Below are positions 16,859-25,232 of a stretch of DNA of 64,000 bases, in pieces. Location: NCBI GenBank assembly GCA_963734635.1, contig CAVTIA010000008.1, positions 62,001-126,000 of the forward strand, given 5' to 3'. A program made the position numbers and the translations under genes. How positions within the stretch are numbered: the stretch's first letter is position 1; each line of letters begins with the position of its first letter. The stretch comes from DATCJA01 sp963734635. GTDB taxonomy: Bacteria; Acidobacteriota; Vicinamibacteria; Vicinamibacterales; UBA2999. The notes beneath the pieces were generated by a model. It worked only from the letters and a program-made list of their open reading frames with translations. It ran no database searches and had not been told where the DNA came from.

Positions 16859-17710
16859 TTATCCGACGAAGAGTGAGACGGCCGTCGCGGCAAAGTAGAT
16901 GATGCCGACGTATCCGTTCAAATCGAATGCGCGTTTGACTTGCGAGAGGTCCCGTTCACTCACGAGCGACTGCTCGTACACAAGAAGGCACGCCACAACG
17001 GCAACGCCACCGAGGTACAGCGGCGGAAGATCGGCAAATCGCGCCAACGCGACCATAGCCACGATTGTGATGACGTGCATCGCACGTGACAGCTGAATCG
17101 CTCTTCTCACACCAAACCGGACAGGTATCGATCGCAGTCCGTGTGCACGATCGAAGTCGAGATCCTGACAGGCGTACAAGATGTCGAAACCGCCGACCCA
17201 CACGCCGATTGCGAGTCCAAGCAGCCACGGTTCGGCTCCACCGCGCCCACCCGCGGCAATCCACCCTCCGACGGGCGCAACGGCCATGGCGAGACCGAGA
17301 AACAGCTGTGTGTACGAGGTATACCGCTTGGCGAGCGAATACCAGAACACGATGACCAGAGCGACAGGCGACAGCAGCAGGCAAAGCGTGCTGAGTCGAC
17401 CTGCTGCGTAGACGAAGACGACCGACGATACAAGGACGAACAGAATCGCATCACTCGTCGTCAGGGCACCGCGAGGCAACTCGCGCATCGCCGTTCGCGG
17501 ATTCAGTGCGTCAAAGCGAGCGTCGACCAGGCGGTTGAATCCCATGGCAGCGCTGCGCGCGCTCACCATGCATACGGCAATCCACACGACCTGCGACCAG
17601 GAAAATGGGTGAGTGCGCCACGCCAGCAACGCTCCGGTGAGCGCAAACGGCAGCGCAAAGACCGTGTGGCTGAACCGAACGAACGAGAGGTATGTCAGGA
17701 GCCTTTGCAT
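16859..17710 (-). CDS. mqnP: Polyprenyltransferase of the futalosine menaquinone pathway (MqnP/UbiA family)
   Basis: This 283-residue integral membrane prenyltransferase has about eight hydrophobic segments. The first Asp-rich motif is NRLVDARFDALNPRT (N-x-x-x-D-x-x-x-D) and the second is DILYACQDLDFDR (D-x-x-x-x-x-x-D-x-x-x-D). The latter sequence, with YACQD, is characteristic of the MqnP group rather than UbiA or MenA. It would attach a polyprenyl tail to 1,4-dihydroxy-6-naphthoate. Its neighbours are mqnC, mqnA and menG. A heptamer array starts at the base next to its ATG (17711) and supplies a GGGAG-type binding site. Confidence 0.88.
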   Translation of the reverse strand: MQRLLTYLSFVRFSHTVFALPFALTGALLAWRTHPFSWSQVVWIAVCMVSARSAAMGFNRLVDARFDALNPRTAMRELPRGALTTSDAILFVLVSSVVFVYAAGRLSTLCLLLSPVALVIVFWYSLAKRYTSYTQLFLGLAMAVAPVGGWIAAGGRGGAEPWLLGLAIGVWVGGFDILYACQDLDFDRAHGLRSIPVRFGVRRAIQLSRAMHVITIVAMVALARFADLPPLYLGGVAVVACLLVYEQSLVSERDLSQVKRAFDLNGYVGIIYFAATAVSLFVG

Positions 17711-17788
17711 TCAACTCCCAATTTCTCAACTCCCAATTCCCAACTGCCCTCCGCGCGCAGTTTGGGAGTCGGTCATTGGCGGTTGGGC
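17711..17788. repeat. Inverted pair of heptamer arrays, units CCCAACT and GTTGGGC
   Basis: Left array 17711-17745: TCAACTC, CCAATTT, CTCAACT, CCCAATT, CCCAACT. Right array 17761-17788: TTTGGGA, GTCGGTC, ATTGGCG, GTTGGGC. The right array is the reverse complement type of the left one. The right array overlaps the last codons and stop of the amidohydrolase gene (stop at 17773). Confidence 0.75.
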
Positions 17789-18996
17789 GATGCGGCATCG
17801 AGCCACGTTATCGCATCGGGCTCGACGCCGGACAGCAGGTATTCTTCCACATCGTCCATGTGCTCCGGCAGCCGCACGGCGATGAGCGCCGCGCGCTTTC
17901 CTGATTCAACGCTGCCCAACTCCCGGCCAAATCCAAGCGCCGTCGCACCGGTGAGCGTTGCGCTTTCGAGCAGATCGTGCGCGGGCACATGCGGCGCCAC
18001 TCTCCGCGCCGCGGCCAGCTCCCCGAACATCTGCAAATCGTCCACGCTTGCCAGGCTGTCGGTCCCGAACGCCACGGGAAGCCCCGCGGCATAGAACGCC
18101 GCGAGCGGTGGATCCCCGACGCCGACATATCGGTTGCTGCGCGGGCACGAGACCACCGTCGTTCCGAGCACCGCGAGTCGAGCCAGATCGTCGTCAGAAC
18201 ACTGGACGGCGTGCACGACCAGGACGTCCGCACCGAGAAACCCTATTTCAGCCAGATACGCCACCGGCGAGCGCCGAGGCGCCTGCCACGAATCGCTCCA
18301 GGCACCGAGCTCCTGCAGCAAATCGCGCCACCCCCCGCCGCCCGTTCGCAGGAACTCGACCTCTTCCGGCGATTCGGCAAGGTGAACGCTGGACACGTCA
18401 CCGGCGTGAGCGTCCAGATGTTCACGGATTGCCGCAAACATCGCCGGCGACACGGAGTACGGTGCATGGGGGGCCAGACTGATGCGCACGGTCGGGGCGG
18501 CCCGATGCGCCGCATCGGCGACAGCGCACGCCGCCGCAACCCGTGCGAAGGGGTCCGTCGCATTGAATGCCAGCAGCTCGTAGAACACCCGGGCGGTCAT
18601 TCCCGCCTCCTGAAGCAATGCGGCTGTGACGAGCGTGTTGCTGACGTCACCAATCAGTCCCGTACCGCTTGCGTGCGCTTCGACAATCGCAAACCGCGCG
18701 GCATCCAGAATCGTACGATCCTGCGGATCCGGGTACTCTCGGCGGGCCGCGACAACGGCACGAATCCAGTCGAGGAAGCGACCGGTGCGAGCGACTCTTC
18801 CGCGGAGATAGGACAGCTCGAGATGGGTATGCGCGTTGACCAGCGCAGGCAGCACGGCCACGTCGCCCAGATCGACCGACCCGCGGCGTGCGGCGGCACC
18901 GATGTCGGTAATCAGCCCGTCCTCGACGGATACCCAGCCGCCGCGGATGGGAGGCGCAACGATCGGCAGAATCCAGGCGGCGCGGTAGGTGGGCAC
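17773..18996 (-). CDS. Amidohydrolase, probable aminodeoxyfutalosine deaminase
   Basis: This 407-residue TIM-barrel amidohydrolase has metal-binding NAHTHLEL (H-x-H) after beta strand 1, SLAPHAPYSVSP in the middle, VHAVQCSDDDL and FGTDSLAS (the last metal Asp). It is related to the chlorohydrolase/adenosine deaminase-like (TrzN/SsnA) group. Placed between mqnC and mqnP, it is likely to deaminate 6-amino-6-deoxyfutalosine to futalosine, the variant route known in several bacteria; this is inference from context. The GTG start at 18996 overlaps the mqnC stop by one base. The last five codons fall in a heptamer array. Confidence 0.8.
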   Translation of the reverse strand: MPTYRAAWILPIVAPPIRGGWVSVEDGLITDIGAAARRGSVDLGDVAVLPALVNAHTHLELSYLRGRVARTGRFLDWIRAVVAARREYPDPQDRTILDAARFAIVEAHASGTGLIGDVSNTLVTAALLQEAGMTARVFYELLAFNATDPFARVAAACAVADAAHRAAPTVRISLAPHAPYSVSPAMFAAIREHLDAHAGDVSSVHLAESPEEVEFLRTGGGGWRDLLQELGAWSDSWQAPRRSPVAYLAEIGFLGADVLVVHAVQCSDDDLARLAVLGTTVVSCPRSNRYVGVGDPPLAAFYAAGLPVAFGTDSLASVDDLQMFGELAAARRVAPHVPAHDLLESATLTGATALGFGRELGSVESGKRAALIAVRLPEHMDDVEEYLLSGVEPDAITWLDAASPNRQ

Positions 18997-20198
18997 TACT
19001 GCACGAGTCGGAGCTGCTTGCCGGTCCTGCTGCGTGCTGGATACCGCCCAAGCTCCTCGGGGACCGAATCGTCGCCGGGGGCTCGAGCCGTGTCGAGCGT
19101 CGTCATTCTGGGAATCGGCCGTTCGCGGAAGATCGGGTCGCCGAGAATCTCGTAGTGCATGTTGCGCCGCTTCGGAACGAAACCCGCATCCTCAATGTTG
19201 GTGACGATCTCAACTTCGTCCATGCAGTAACTCGCGCCTGCAGCACGGACGACGTTTTCCTCGATCATCACGCTGCCCATATCGTTGGCGCCGTACGCAA
19301 GGCTCAGCTGCCCGACCTTGCCGCCCTGCGTCACCCAGGACGCCTGCAGGTTGTCGAAGTTGTCAAGGACGATTCGCGCGATAGCGAGCGTCCTCAGATA
19401 ATCGACCCCCGTGGCCTCGGCGCCACCTCGCTCAGTGTGCTCCGGCTGATAGCTCCACGTGATGAACGCCGTGAAGCCTCCGGTTTCGTCCTGAAGCTCT
19501 CTGAGGCGCATCATGTGCTCGATGCGCTCTTCATCCGTCTCCACAGTGCCGTACATCATCGTTGCCGTGGATCTGAGGCCCGCACGGTGCGCCATTCGCA
19601 TGACATCGAGCCATTCGTCCGCTGACGCCTTGCCGTAGCAGTTCAGAAGCTTGCGAACGCGATCCACCAGAATCTCGGCTCCCCCACCAGGGATGCTGTC
19701 GAGCCCTGCCGCCACAAGCCGCTCGATGACCGTCGCCACAGGCACCTGATTCAGCCGGGAAATGTGCAGAACCTCCGGCGGCGAGAGCGCGTGCAGCTTG
19801 AACGACGGGTACCGACCCTTGACCGCGCGAAACAGATCCTCGTACCACGCGATCGGGAGATCGGGGTTGTGCCCGCCCTGGAGCAGGAGCTGGTTCCCGC
19901 CCACGGCGATCGTTTCGTCGATCTTGCGGAAGATCTCGTCAAAGCCGAGCACGTAACCTTCCGACGAGCCGACCGGGCGATAGAACGCGCAGAAGTTGCA
20001 GCGCGCTACGCACACGTTCGTGTAGTTGACGTTGCGGTCGATGATGTAGGTGACGATGGGATGCGGGTGCTTGCGCGCGCGTATGCCGTCGGCAAGGCGG
20101 CCAAGGAGGTGTGTGGGAGCTCGACGATAGAGCTCGAGCGCCTCGCCGCGATCCAGGCGCTCACGGTTGCTCACTTTTCTCGCGAGCTGCTCGATCAT
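18996..20198 (-). CDS. mqnC: Cyclic dehypoxanthine futalosine synthase (radical SAM)
   Basis: This 400-residue radical SAM enzyme of menaquinone synthesis has its cluster motif C-V-A-R-C-N-F-C-A-F-Y (CxxxCxxC) following NRNVNYTNV-type sequence, seen here as DRNVNYTNV. It continues with LLQGGHNPDLPI, HALSPPEVLHI, GLDSIPGGGAEIL and ATMMYGTVE, all MqnC signatures. It cyclises dehypoxanthine futalosine in the step before MqnD. The start is ATG at 20198. Between it and mqnA lie two REP-like hairpins in 77 bp, so its expression may be set apart from mqnA. Confidence 0.94.
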   Translation of the reverse strand: MIEQLARKVSNRERLDRGEALELYRRAPTHLLGRLADGIRARKHPHPIVTYIIDRNVNYTNVCVARCNFCAFYRPVGSSEGYVLGFDEIFRKIDETIAVGGNQLLLQGGHNPDLPIAWYEDLFRAVKGRYPSFKLHALSPPEVLHISRLNQVPVATVIERLVAAGLDSIPGGGAEILVDRVRKLLNCYGKASADEWLDVMRMAHRAGLRSTATMMYGTVETDEERIEHMMRLRELQDETGGFTAFITWSYQPEHTERGGAEATGVDYLRTLAIARIVLDNFDNLQASWVTQGGKVGQLSLAYGANDMGSVMIEENVVRAAGASYCMDEVEIVTNIEDAGFVPKRRNMHYEILGDPIFRERPIPRMTTLDTARAPGDDSVPEELGRYPARSRTGKQLRLVQ

Positions 20199-20211
20199 CG
20201 GATGTCACTTG

Positions 20212-20268
20212 GTCCGGCTAAAGCCGGACACTACGATCGACACTTACCCGGTCCGGCTAAAGCCGGAC
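20212..20268. repeat. Two tandem REP-like hairpins, stem GTCCGGCT
   Basis: Copy one: GTCCGGCT (20212-20219), AA, AGCCGGAC (20222-20229), then ACTAC. Copy two: GTCCGGCT (20251-20258), AA, AGCCGGAC (20261-20268), where the foot has decayed to TCGATAC. They are 21 bp apart and occupy the mqnA-mqnC junction. On the minus strand the first reads GTAGT followed by the hairpin. Confidence 0.82.
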
Positions 20269-20275
20269 TCGATAC

Positions 20276-21067
20276 CTAGAAAAATTCCAACTTGCGCGTG
20301 TGCGGCGCCAGCCCGGTTTCAGCCGCGTAGTCCAGAAAGGTCTGCAGTCCGCGTGTCTCTTCGGGACCGAGCGCGTATCTCACATTATGTCTTAGGTACG
20401 CCGCTGCACGGGCCGTCGCCGCCGGATCGTTGCCGCCGTACTCCGCTGCGATCGCCTCCGTCGCAGCGACGCCCTCGCGTTGCGCCTGCTGCAGCGCCAG
20501 AACATCATCGTCGCGGATCGCTCCAGGGCGTCCGGTCCATGCCGCATACACGAACGGCAGGCCTGTCATCGCGGTCCATTCCTCGCCGAGATCGATCTTG
20601 TCGAGGCCCATCGCACGATGCTCGACTTCCAGCGCGGGGTCGCCAATCAACAGCGCCGCGTCTGAGTCCCGAGTCATGACCTGGAGATCCGGACCGTGGG
20701 GAACGAATTCCGGCTCGATGCGGAATCGATAGCGGCAAAGCACCTTGACGAGCGCAACGGAGGTGCGAGAGCTGGTGTCCAAGGCGATGCGCCGAACAGA
20801 CGCGATCGGCCGTCGCGCGAAGAGCGCGACCGATGCGACCGGCCCGCGTGAGCCGATGCCGACGCCTGGCACCAAGCGATAGTCAGGGGCTTGCAGATAT
20901 TCGACGGATGGGATGAGACCGAGATCCACCTCGCCCGCATGCAGCAGTGCCGAGCACACCGACGGCACGTCGTAGCGCACGCGCCACCGATCCGGCGAAC
21001 GATCAAGTGCCCATGTCAGCGGGCGAGCATTGAGATACCCAACCGCGCCGATGCGCACCGGGTTCAC
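20276..21067 (-). CDS. mqnA: Chorismate dehydratase
   Basis: This 263-residue periplasmic-binding-protein-fold enzyme starts RIGAVGYLNARPL, the MqnA signature. Further matches are the DLGLIPSVEYLQ region and LLIGDPAL, with E-W-T-A-M-T-G-L-P-F-V-Y-A-A-W near residue 170. It dehydrates chorismate to 3-[(1-carboxyvinyl)oxy]benzoate, the entry step of the futalosine pathway. The start is GTG at 21067, overlapping the stop of the MqnE-like gene in GTGA. MqnD, which shares the fold, is not in the window. Confidence 0.93.
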   Translation of the reverse strand: MNPVRIGAVGYLNARPLTWALDRSPDRWRVRYDVPSVCSALLHAGEVDLGLIPSVEYLQAPDYRLVPGVGIGSRGPVASVALFARRPIASVRRIALDTSSRTSVALVKVLCRYRFRIEPEFVPHGPDLQVMTRDSDAALLIGDPALEVEHRAMGLDKIDLGEEWTAMTGLPFVYAAWTGRPGAIRDDDVLALQQAQREGVAATEAIAAEYGGNDPAATARAAAYLRHNVRYALGPEETRGLQTFLDYAAETGLAPHTRKLEFF

Positions 21068-21957
21068 GACATGACCCGGAAATGGCCGTCGCGCTCCATC
21101 GGCAGGAAGCCGGCTGCCTCGATCCCGCGCCGCACCTCTTCGAGCGGCGCTCGCCGGTGCCCGTCGGGCGCCTCGTCCGACGCGGTGACGTTGTCGAGGT
21201 CATCGGCGCCAAATGTCAATGCCACCTGCGCCAGCTTGGGGCCGTACCGAAGCCAGTCAATCTGGATGCTGGGCACGTTCGGCGCAGCCAGGCGAGCCAG
21301 TGCCACCGCCTTCACATCGTCATAGCCGGTTGTCGGCTGGAATGCGTGGAGAATCGTCGGCAACGGATTGATGGACTGAATCTGATCGTATTGCCGCCGC
21401 AACGCCGCGGCCCGCAGCCACAGCGGTGTACGTTCGCCGGCCGGTGCCTTCTCGATGGTCAGGTGGAGCTGCCCAAACCCGGCACCCACAAGCTCCTTGA
21501 TGGCGCCTTCGACGTCGGCAACCACGTCGAGCGGGATCGCTGCCACGTCAAGACCGGCCGCGTGCAAATCGGCGATCGCCTCATGCCGCGGGACGCCGCC
21601 GTTCGTCGTCAGTCGCTCGAGGTCCGGCCACGAAAACCCGGCAACGGTTCTGTCTCCTGCCACAGCCTTCGCGGCCTCAATGGCACTGACAGCTGCGTCG
21701 AGCGTCTCGGGCACGGCTGCAATCCGAATCTCACGAGCCGCGGGCGATATCGCGTCGCCAGGGACACGGTCGGATCCCCACGTCTCCACACGCAGATATG
21801 TGACGTGTGCTCCATGCAAGCGTCGACGCACGACGTCGGCCAGCATGCCGAGCGACAGTATGTCGTTCGTTGCGGCAAGCTCGGTGATCTCGTTCACCCC
21901 GAGGTTGTCACCGGTGGTGATTCGATCGAGCAGGCTGTCAAAGGTCGCTATCGTCAT
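21064..21957 (-). CDS. Cysteine-free MqnE-like (aminofutalosine synthase-like) protein
   Basis: The protein has 297 residues from the ATG at 21957. The C-terminal half reads like MqnE/MqnC: INPLPTILHAFQPTTGYDD, then ARLAAPNVPSIQIDWLRYG, then PKLAQVALTFGADDLDNV and RRAPLEEVRRGIEAAGF. The barrel core is also recognisable. The radical SAM cluster motif is missing: where family members have C-x-x-x-C-x-x-C this protein has HVTYLRVETWG. I count no cysteine anywhere in it, so it cannot bind a 4Fe-4S cluster in the normal way. It is also about 70-90 residues shorter than MqnE. It is translationally coupled to mqnA. It may be a non-catalytic partner, a SAM-independent enzyme or a relic. The reading frame is intact, which argues against a relic. 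Confidence 0.82.
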   Translation of the reverse strand: MTIATFDSLLDRITTGDNLGVNEITELAATNDILSLGMLADVVRRRLHGAHVTYLRVETWGSDRVPGDAISPAAREIRIAAVPETLDAAVSAIEAAKAVAGDRTVAGFSWPDLERLTTNGGVPRHEAIADLHAAGLDVAAIPLDVVADVEGAIKELVGAGFGQLHLTIEKAPAGERTPLWLRAAALRRQYDQIQSINPLPTILHAFQPTTGYDDVKAVALARLAAPNVPSIQIDWLRYGPKLAQVALTFGADDLDNVTASDEAPDGHRRAPLEEVRRGIEAAGFLPMERDGHFRVMS

Positions 21958-21980
21958 CTGGGCTGGTGTCGGGTGGTGAG

Positions 21981-22928
21981 TCACACGGAGGCGATTGGAC
22001 CCTGCTGTATCAGCTCGGCAATTCTGTTCGCCAGCGCCAGCGCCGCACGCCCGTCGCGGCCCGTAACCACTGGTGGCCGCCGATCGCGAACGGCGCAAAT
22101 GAAATCATCCAGTTCCCGGCGGAGCGGTTCGTCGCTCTCGACGTCGATTCGCCCGCCCTGGATAGTGGGCCGACCGCCGTTTTGCGCCGCGAGTCGATAC
22201 ACCTCGAGCTCCTGCGCAGCGTAGTCGATTGAAATGTAAGCGTCGTGCTGGAAGAACCGCGCCTTGCGCACGCGATCGCGGCTGATACGGCTGGCGGTGA
22301 CGTTCGCGACGCATCCTGAGGCGAATCGCAGGCGGGCGTTGGCGATGTCGACGCGGGGAGTGAGCACGTTCACACCGACAGCTTCAACCGACTCCACCTC
22401 GGAGCCGACGGTCGCCAACAACACGTCGAGGTCGTGAATCATCAAATCGAATACGACGTCGATATCGAGGCTGCGCTCCGGGAACGTGCCCAGCCGGTGA
22501 ATCTCGACGAACTTCGGGCGCGATACGAGCGGCAGCGCCGCCGCTACGGCCGGGTTGAAACGCTCGGTGTGGCCGACCGCCAACACCGTGCCCCGCGCAT
22601 CGGCGGCCGCAAGCAGCCGATCGGCATCCTCCACTGTGGCAGCCAGCGGCTTTTCCACGAGAACCGCCGCGCCTGATTCCACGAATGGAAGTGCCACGGC
22701 GACATGCGATACCGTCGGCGTCGCAATCGAGACGGCGTCGACTCGTCCGACGAGCTCCGATGCGTTCGAATAAGCGGCTGTGCCGTACTGTGCGGCGACG
22801 TCTCTTGCGCGGTCCGGCTTGATGTCGACGACCCCGACCAGGTCTGCATGCGGCATGGCGGCCAGAATCCGCGCATGGTGCTGCCCGAGGGAGCCGACGC
22901 CGATGACCGCCATCCGCACCCGGCTCAT
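21981..22928 (-). CDS. Gfo/Idh/MocA-family oxidoreductase
   Basis: The protein has 315 residues from the ATG at 22928, overlapping the lpxI stop in ATGA. The N-terminal Rossmann motif is AVIGVGSLGQHHARIL. The family E-K-P appears in VLVEKPLAATVEDA, and the downstream GHTERFNPAV and DLMIHDLDVLL hold the usual catalytic His region. These enzymes use NAD(P) to oxidise or reduce sugars. Position inside the lpx cluster suggests a sugar-nucleotide substrate, perhaps UDP-GlcNAc as in GnnA of 2,3-diamino lipid A synthesis. That is inference; no GnnB-type aminotransferase is in the window. Confidence 0.85.
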   Translation of the reverse strand: MSRVRMAVIGVGSLGQHHARILAAMPHADLVGVVDIKPDRARDVAAQYGTAAYSNASELVGRVDAVSIATPTVSHVAVALPFVESGAAVLVEKPLAATVEDADRLLAAADARGTVLAVGHTERFNPAVAAALPLVSRPKFVEIHRLGTFPERSLDIDVVFDLMIHDLDVLLATVGSEVESVEAVGVNVLTPRVDIANARLRFASGCVANVTASRISRDRVRKARFFQHDAYISIDYAAQELEVYRLAAQNGGRPTIQGGRIDVESDEPLRRELDDFICAVRDRRPPVVTGRDGRAALALANRIAELIQQGPIASV

Positions 22929-23743
22929 GTCGTTCGCCCCACGATCGTGATCCCCGCTTCGTCGGCAGCCGCCCTCACAGAGTCGCCATCGAGCATCAAC
23001 GTCTTGCCTGCGTCGATGGAGAGCGCTCCGGCGCCGGCCACGCGCATCGCCTGAATCGTGGCGAAGCCGACGACGGGCACGTCGAACCGCATGTCCTGAT
23101 TGGGTTTGGCCACCTTGATGATGCAAGCGCCCGGTCCGGCCAGACGACCAGCACGGGCGATCACTTCATCGGTCCCTTCCATCGCCTCCACGGCAACGAC
23201 CGCCTGATGCTTGACCGCCACCGTCTGGCCAATATCCAGGCCGGCGATCGCGTCCGCCATCCGGTAGCCGAACTCAAAGTCCTTTTGTTCTGCCTCCGAC
23301 GGCGCCCGACGTGTGAGTACGCCTGCACCTGCGAGGAGCGGCGTCAGCAGAGCGGTCGAATCTATCAGCTCGATACCCCGTTGCTTGAGCACGTTCGCCA
23401 CCGCGCCGATCAGGCCGTCGGTATTCTTCGACGTGAGCTGTCGAAGCACCTTCAGAAACGTCAAATCGGGCACAATCCCGCCCGCGAAGATCTTGTTGTG
23501 CTTGACCTGCCCCGCCATCACCGCATGTGTGACGCCGGCCTGCTCGAGGAGATCGATGCACCTGCCGAGTTGTCCGAGGGAGATCCAATGAATGGGTGAA
23601 TCGTGGCGCCGCGCCGCGTCGTTCAACTCTGAAAAGGTCTCTTCCTTCGCCGCAATGACAGTCACGTCGTGTCCCTGGGCTCGCGCGGCGTCCAGCACGA
23701 GAAACGGAAACCGTCCGTTCCCCGCGATCAGACCAATATGCAT
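22925..23743 (-). CDS. lpxI: UDP-2,3-diacylglucosamine diphosphatase LpxI
   Basis: This 272-residue protein starts MHIGLIAGNGRFPFLVLDAA, matching the N-terminal LpxI domain (G-L-I-A-G-x-G-x-x-P). Further family segments are VMAGQVKHNKIF, DGLIGAVANVL, the domain junction near LLTPLLAGAGVLT, and the C-terminal VAVEAMEGTDEVIARAG and KPNQDMRFDVPVVG. It splits UDP-2,3-diacylglucosamine to lipid X, the role of LpxH in enterobacteria. It follows the fabZ-lpxA fusion by 12 bp. Confidence 0.94.
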   Translation of the reverse strand: MHIGLIAGNGRFPFLVLDAARAQGHDVTVIAAKEETFSELNDAARRHDSPIHWISLGQLGRCIDLLEQAGVTHAVMAGQVKHNKIFAGGIVPDLTFLKVLRQLTSKNTDGLIGAVANVLKQRGIELIDSTALLTPLLAGAGVLTRRAPSEAEQKDFEFGYRMADAIAGLDIGQTVAVKHQAVVAVEAMEGTDEVIARAGRLAGPGACIIKVAKPNQDMRFDVPVVGFATIQAMRVAGAGALSIDAGKTLMLDGDSVRAAADEAGITIVGRTT

Positions 23744-23755
23744 TGACGAATGTAG

Positions 23756-25015
23756 TTAGTCATCAGCGACCAGTTCCTCGACACGTCTGGTTGGACGCCG
23801 GAGAATCACCCCGCGCGCGGAGCTGCGGATGAACTCCACCAGATAGCGCACTTCGGGCGATGTCAACGTCGGGTCCTGCTCGATCTCGACGAGCGCACGC
23901 GACGTGTTCAGCTTCGACTGCAACAGATACCTGTACGCGCGTTTCAGCTGCGCGATGGTCTCCTGCTTGAACCCGCGCCGGGCCAACCCGATTGTATTGA
24001 GGCCGTAGATGCGCGCGCGATTGCCCACGGACTTTCCAAATGGCAGCGCATCTTTGGTCACGACCGAGTATCCGCCGATGTAGGCATGCCGGCCGACGCG
24101 ACAGAACTGATGCACCCCCGAGAAGGCGCTGATCGTCGCAAAATCCTCGACCGCCACGTGGCCGCCCACCGTCGCGGCGTTGCCGAAGATCGTGAAGTTC
24201 CCGATATGACAGTCGTGCGCGACGTGCACGTACGCCATGAACAGGTTCTGATCGCCGATGGTCGTATGACCGCCGCCGCCCAGCGTGCCGCGGTTAATCG
24301 TGACGAATTCCCGAAACGTGTTACCGCGGCCGATCGACAATCTCGTCCGCTCCCCTTTGTATTTGAGATCCTGCGGCGCGAGGCCGATCGAGGCCATCGG
24401 GTAGATGCTCGTGTCATCGCCGATCTCGGTCCACCCATCGATGACGACCGCCGTTCCGATTCGGCAACGCGCGCCTATGACGACCTCCGGGCCGATCGTG
24501 CAGTAAGGACCGACCGTCGTTCCCGCTCCGAGTCTGGCAGCGGGATGTACGTGTGCGGTTGGATCAATGTAAGCCGCACCGTGCTCGACGGCGAGCAGGA
24601 GCTCGGCTTCAGCAACCGTCTGGTCGGCCGCGTAGGCGACGGCGCGCGCTTTCGCGAGGCCGGTCCGTGCCCGGCCGAGCGACACCTCGAGGCGAAGGCG
24701 ATCGCCAGGCACGACCTGTCTCCGGAACTTCGCGTTGTCCACACCGCGAAGCCACACGCGAGTGGTGCGCGGTGTACCGGGCTGCTCGAGCAGGAGCACC
24801 GCCGCGACCTGTGTCAGCGCTTCGATCATCAGCACTCCCGGCATGAGCGGTGAGCCGGGAAAGTGTCCCTGAAAAAACTCCTCGTTGACCGTCACATTCT
24901 TGATAGCGACCAGCCTGTGCCCGGGCTCGTGTTCAGCGATGGTGTCGACAAGAAACGAGGGATAGCGGTAGTAGACGCGGTCGAGGAGAGCGGGCAGGTC
25001 CAATGTGAACGGCAC
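23756..25015 (-). CDS. FabZ-LpxA fusion: 3-hydroxyacyl-ACP dehydratase plus UDP-GlcNAc acyltransferase
   Basis: One 419-residue frame carries two enzymes that are usually separate adjacent genes. Residues 1-146 are FabZ: RYPSFLVDTI, then catalytic His51 in the segment FFQGHFPGSPLMPG and catalytic Glu65 in VLMIEALTQV. Residues 149-419 are LpxA: a left-handed beta-helix of hexapeptide repeats (IDPTAHVHPAARLG, VGPYCTIGPEVVIG) with the catalytic region VHVAHDCHIGN and the C-terminal helices LKRAYRYLLQSKLN. Both domains compete for 3-hydroxyacyl-ACP, so the fusion may balance phospholipid against lipid A. No stop or frameshift is seen at the join. Confidence 0.94.
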   Translation of the reverse strand: MPFTLDLPALLDRVYYRYPSFLVDTIAEHEPGHRLVAIKNVTVNEEFFQGHFPGSPLMPGVLMIEALTQVAAVLLLEQPGTPRTTRVWLRGVDNAKFRRQVVPGDRLRLEVSLGRARTGLAKARAVAYAADQTVAEAELLLAVEHGAAYIDPTAHVHPAARLGAGTTVGPYCTIGPEVVIGARCRIGTAVVIDGWTEIGDDTSIYPMASIGLAPQDLKYKGERTRLSIGRGNTFREFVTINRGTLGGGGHTTIGDQNLFMAYVHVAHDCHIGNFTIFGNAATVGGHVAVEDFATISAFSGVHQFCRVGRHAYIGGYSVVTKDALPFGKSVGNRARIYGLNTIGLARRGFKQETIAQLKRAYRYLLQSKLNTSRALVEIEQDPTLTSPEVRYLVEFIRSSARGVILRRPTRRVEELVADD

Positions 25016-25020
25016 GAACT

Positions 25021-25208
25021 GGTTCTCGGGTGCTCGGGTTGGTGCTCTGGTTCTCTGGTTCTTCGGTTTCAGGTGCAGGTTCGGCGCCCGGGGTTCACTG
25101 ACGGTCCGCGGGTTCTAGCATACCGAACGTGAACCACGGGTGCACCTGAGAACCGGAACGCGAGAACCTGAGAACCGGAACCCGAGAACCCGTGAACCAG
25201 AGCACCCG
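25021..25208. repeat. Inverted pair of 7-8-bp arrays, units GGTTCTC and GAGAACC
   Basis: Left part, 25021-25084: GGTTCTC, GGGTGCTC, then repeated GGTTCTCT, GGTTCTTC, GGTTTCA, GGTTCGG. Right part, 25148-25207: GAGAACC, GGAACGC, GAGAACC, TGAGAACC, GGAACCC, GAGAACC, CGTGAACC. The right part is the reverse complement of the left. Together they fill the skp to fabZ-lpxA junction; I see no gene between them. Confidence 0.75.
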
Positions 25209-25232
25209 GAGCCTGTCGGTTCGGTTCCGGGC

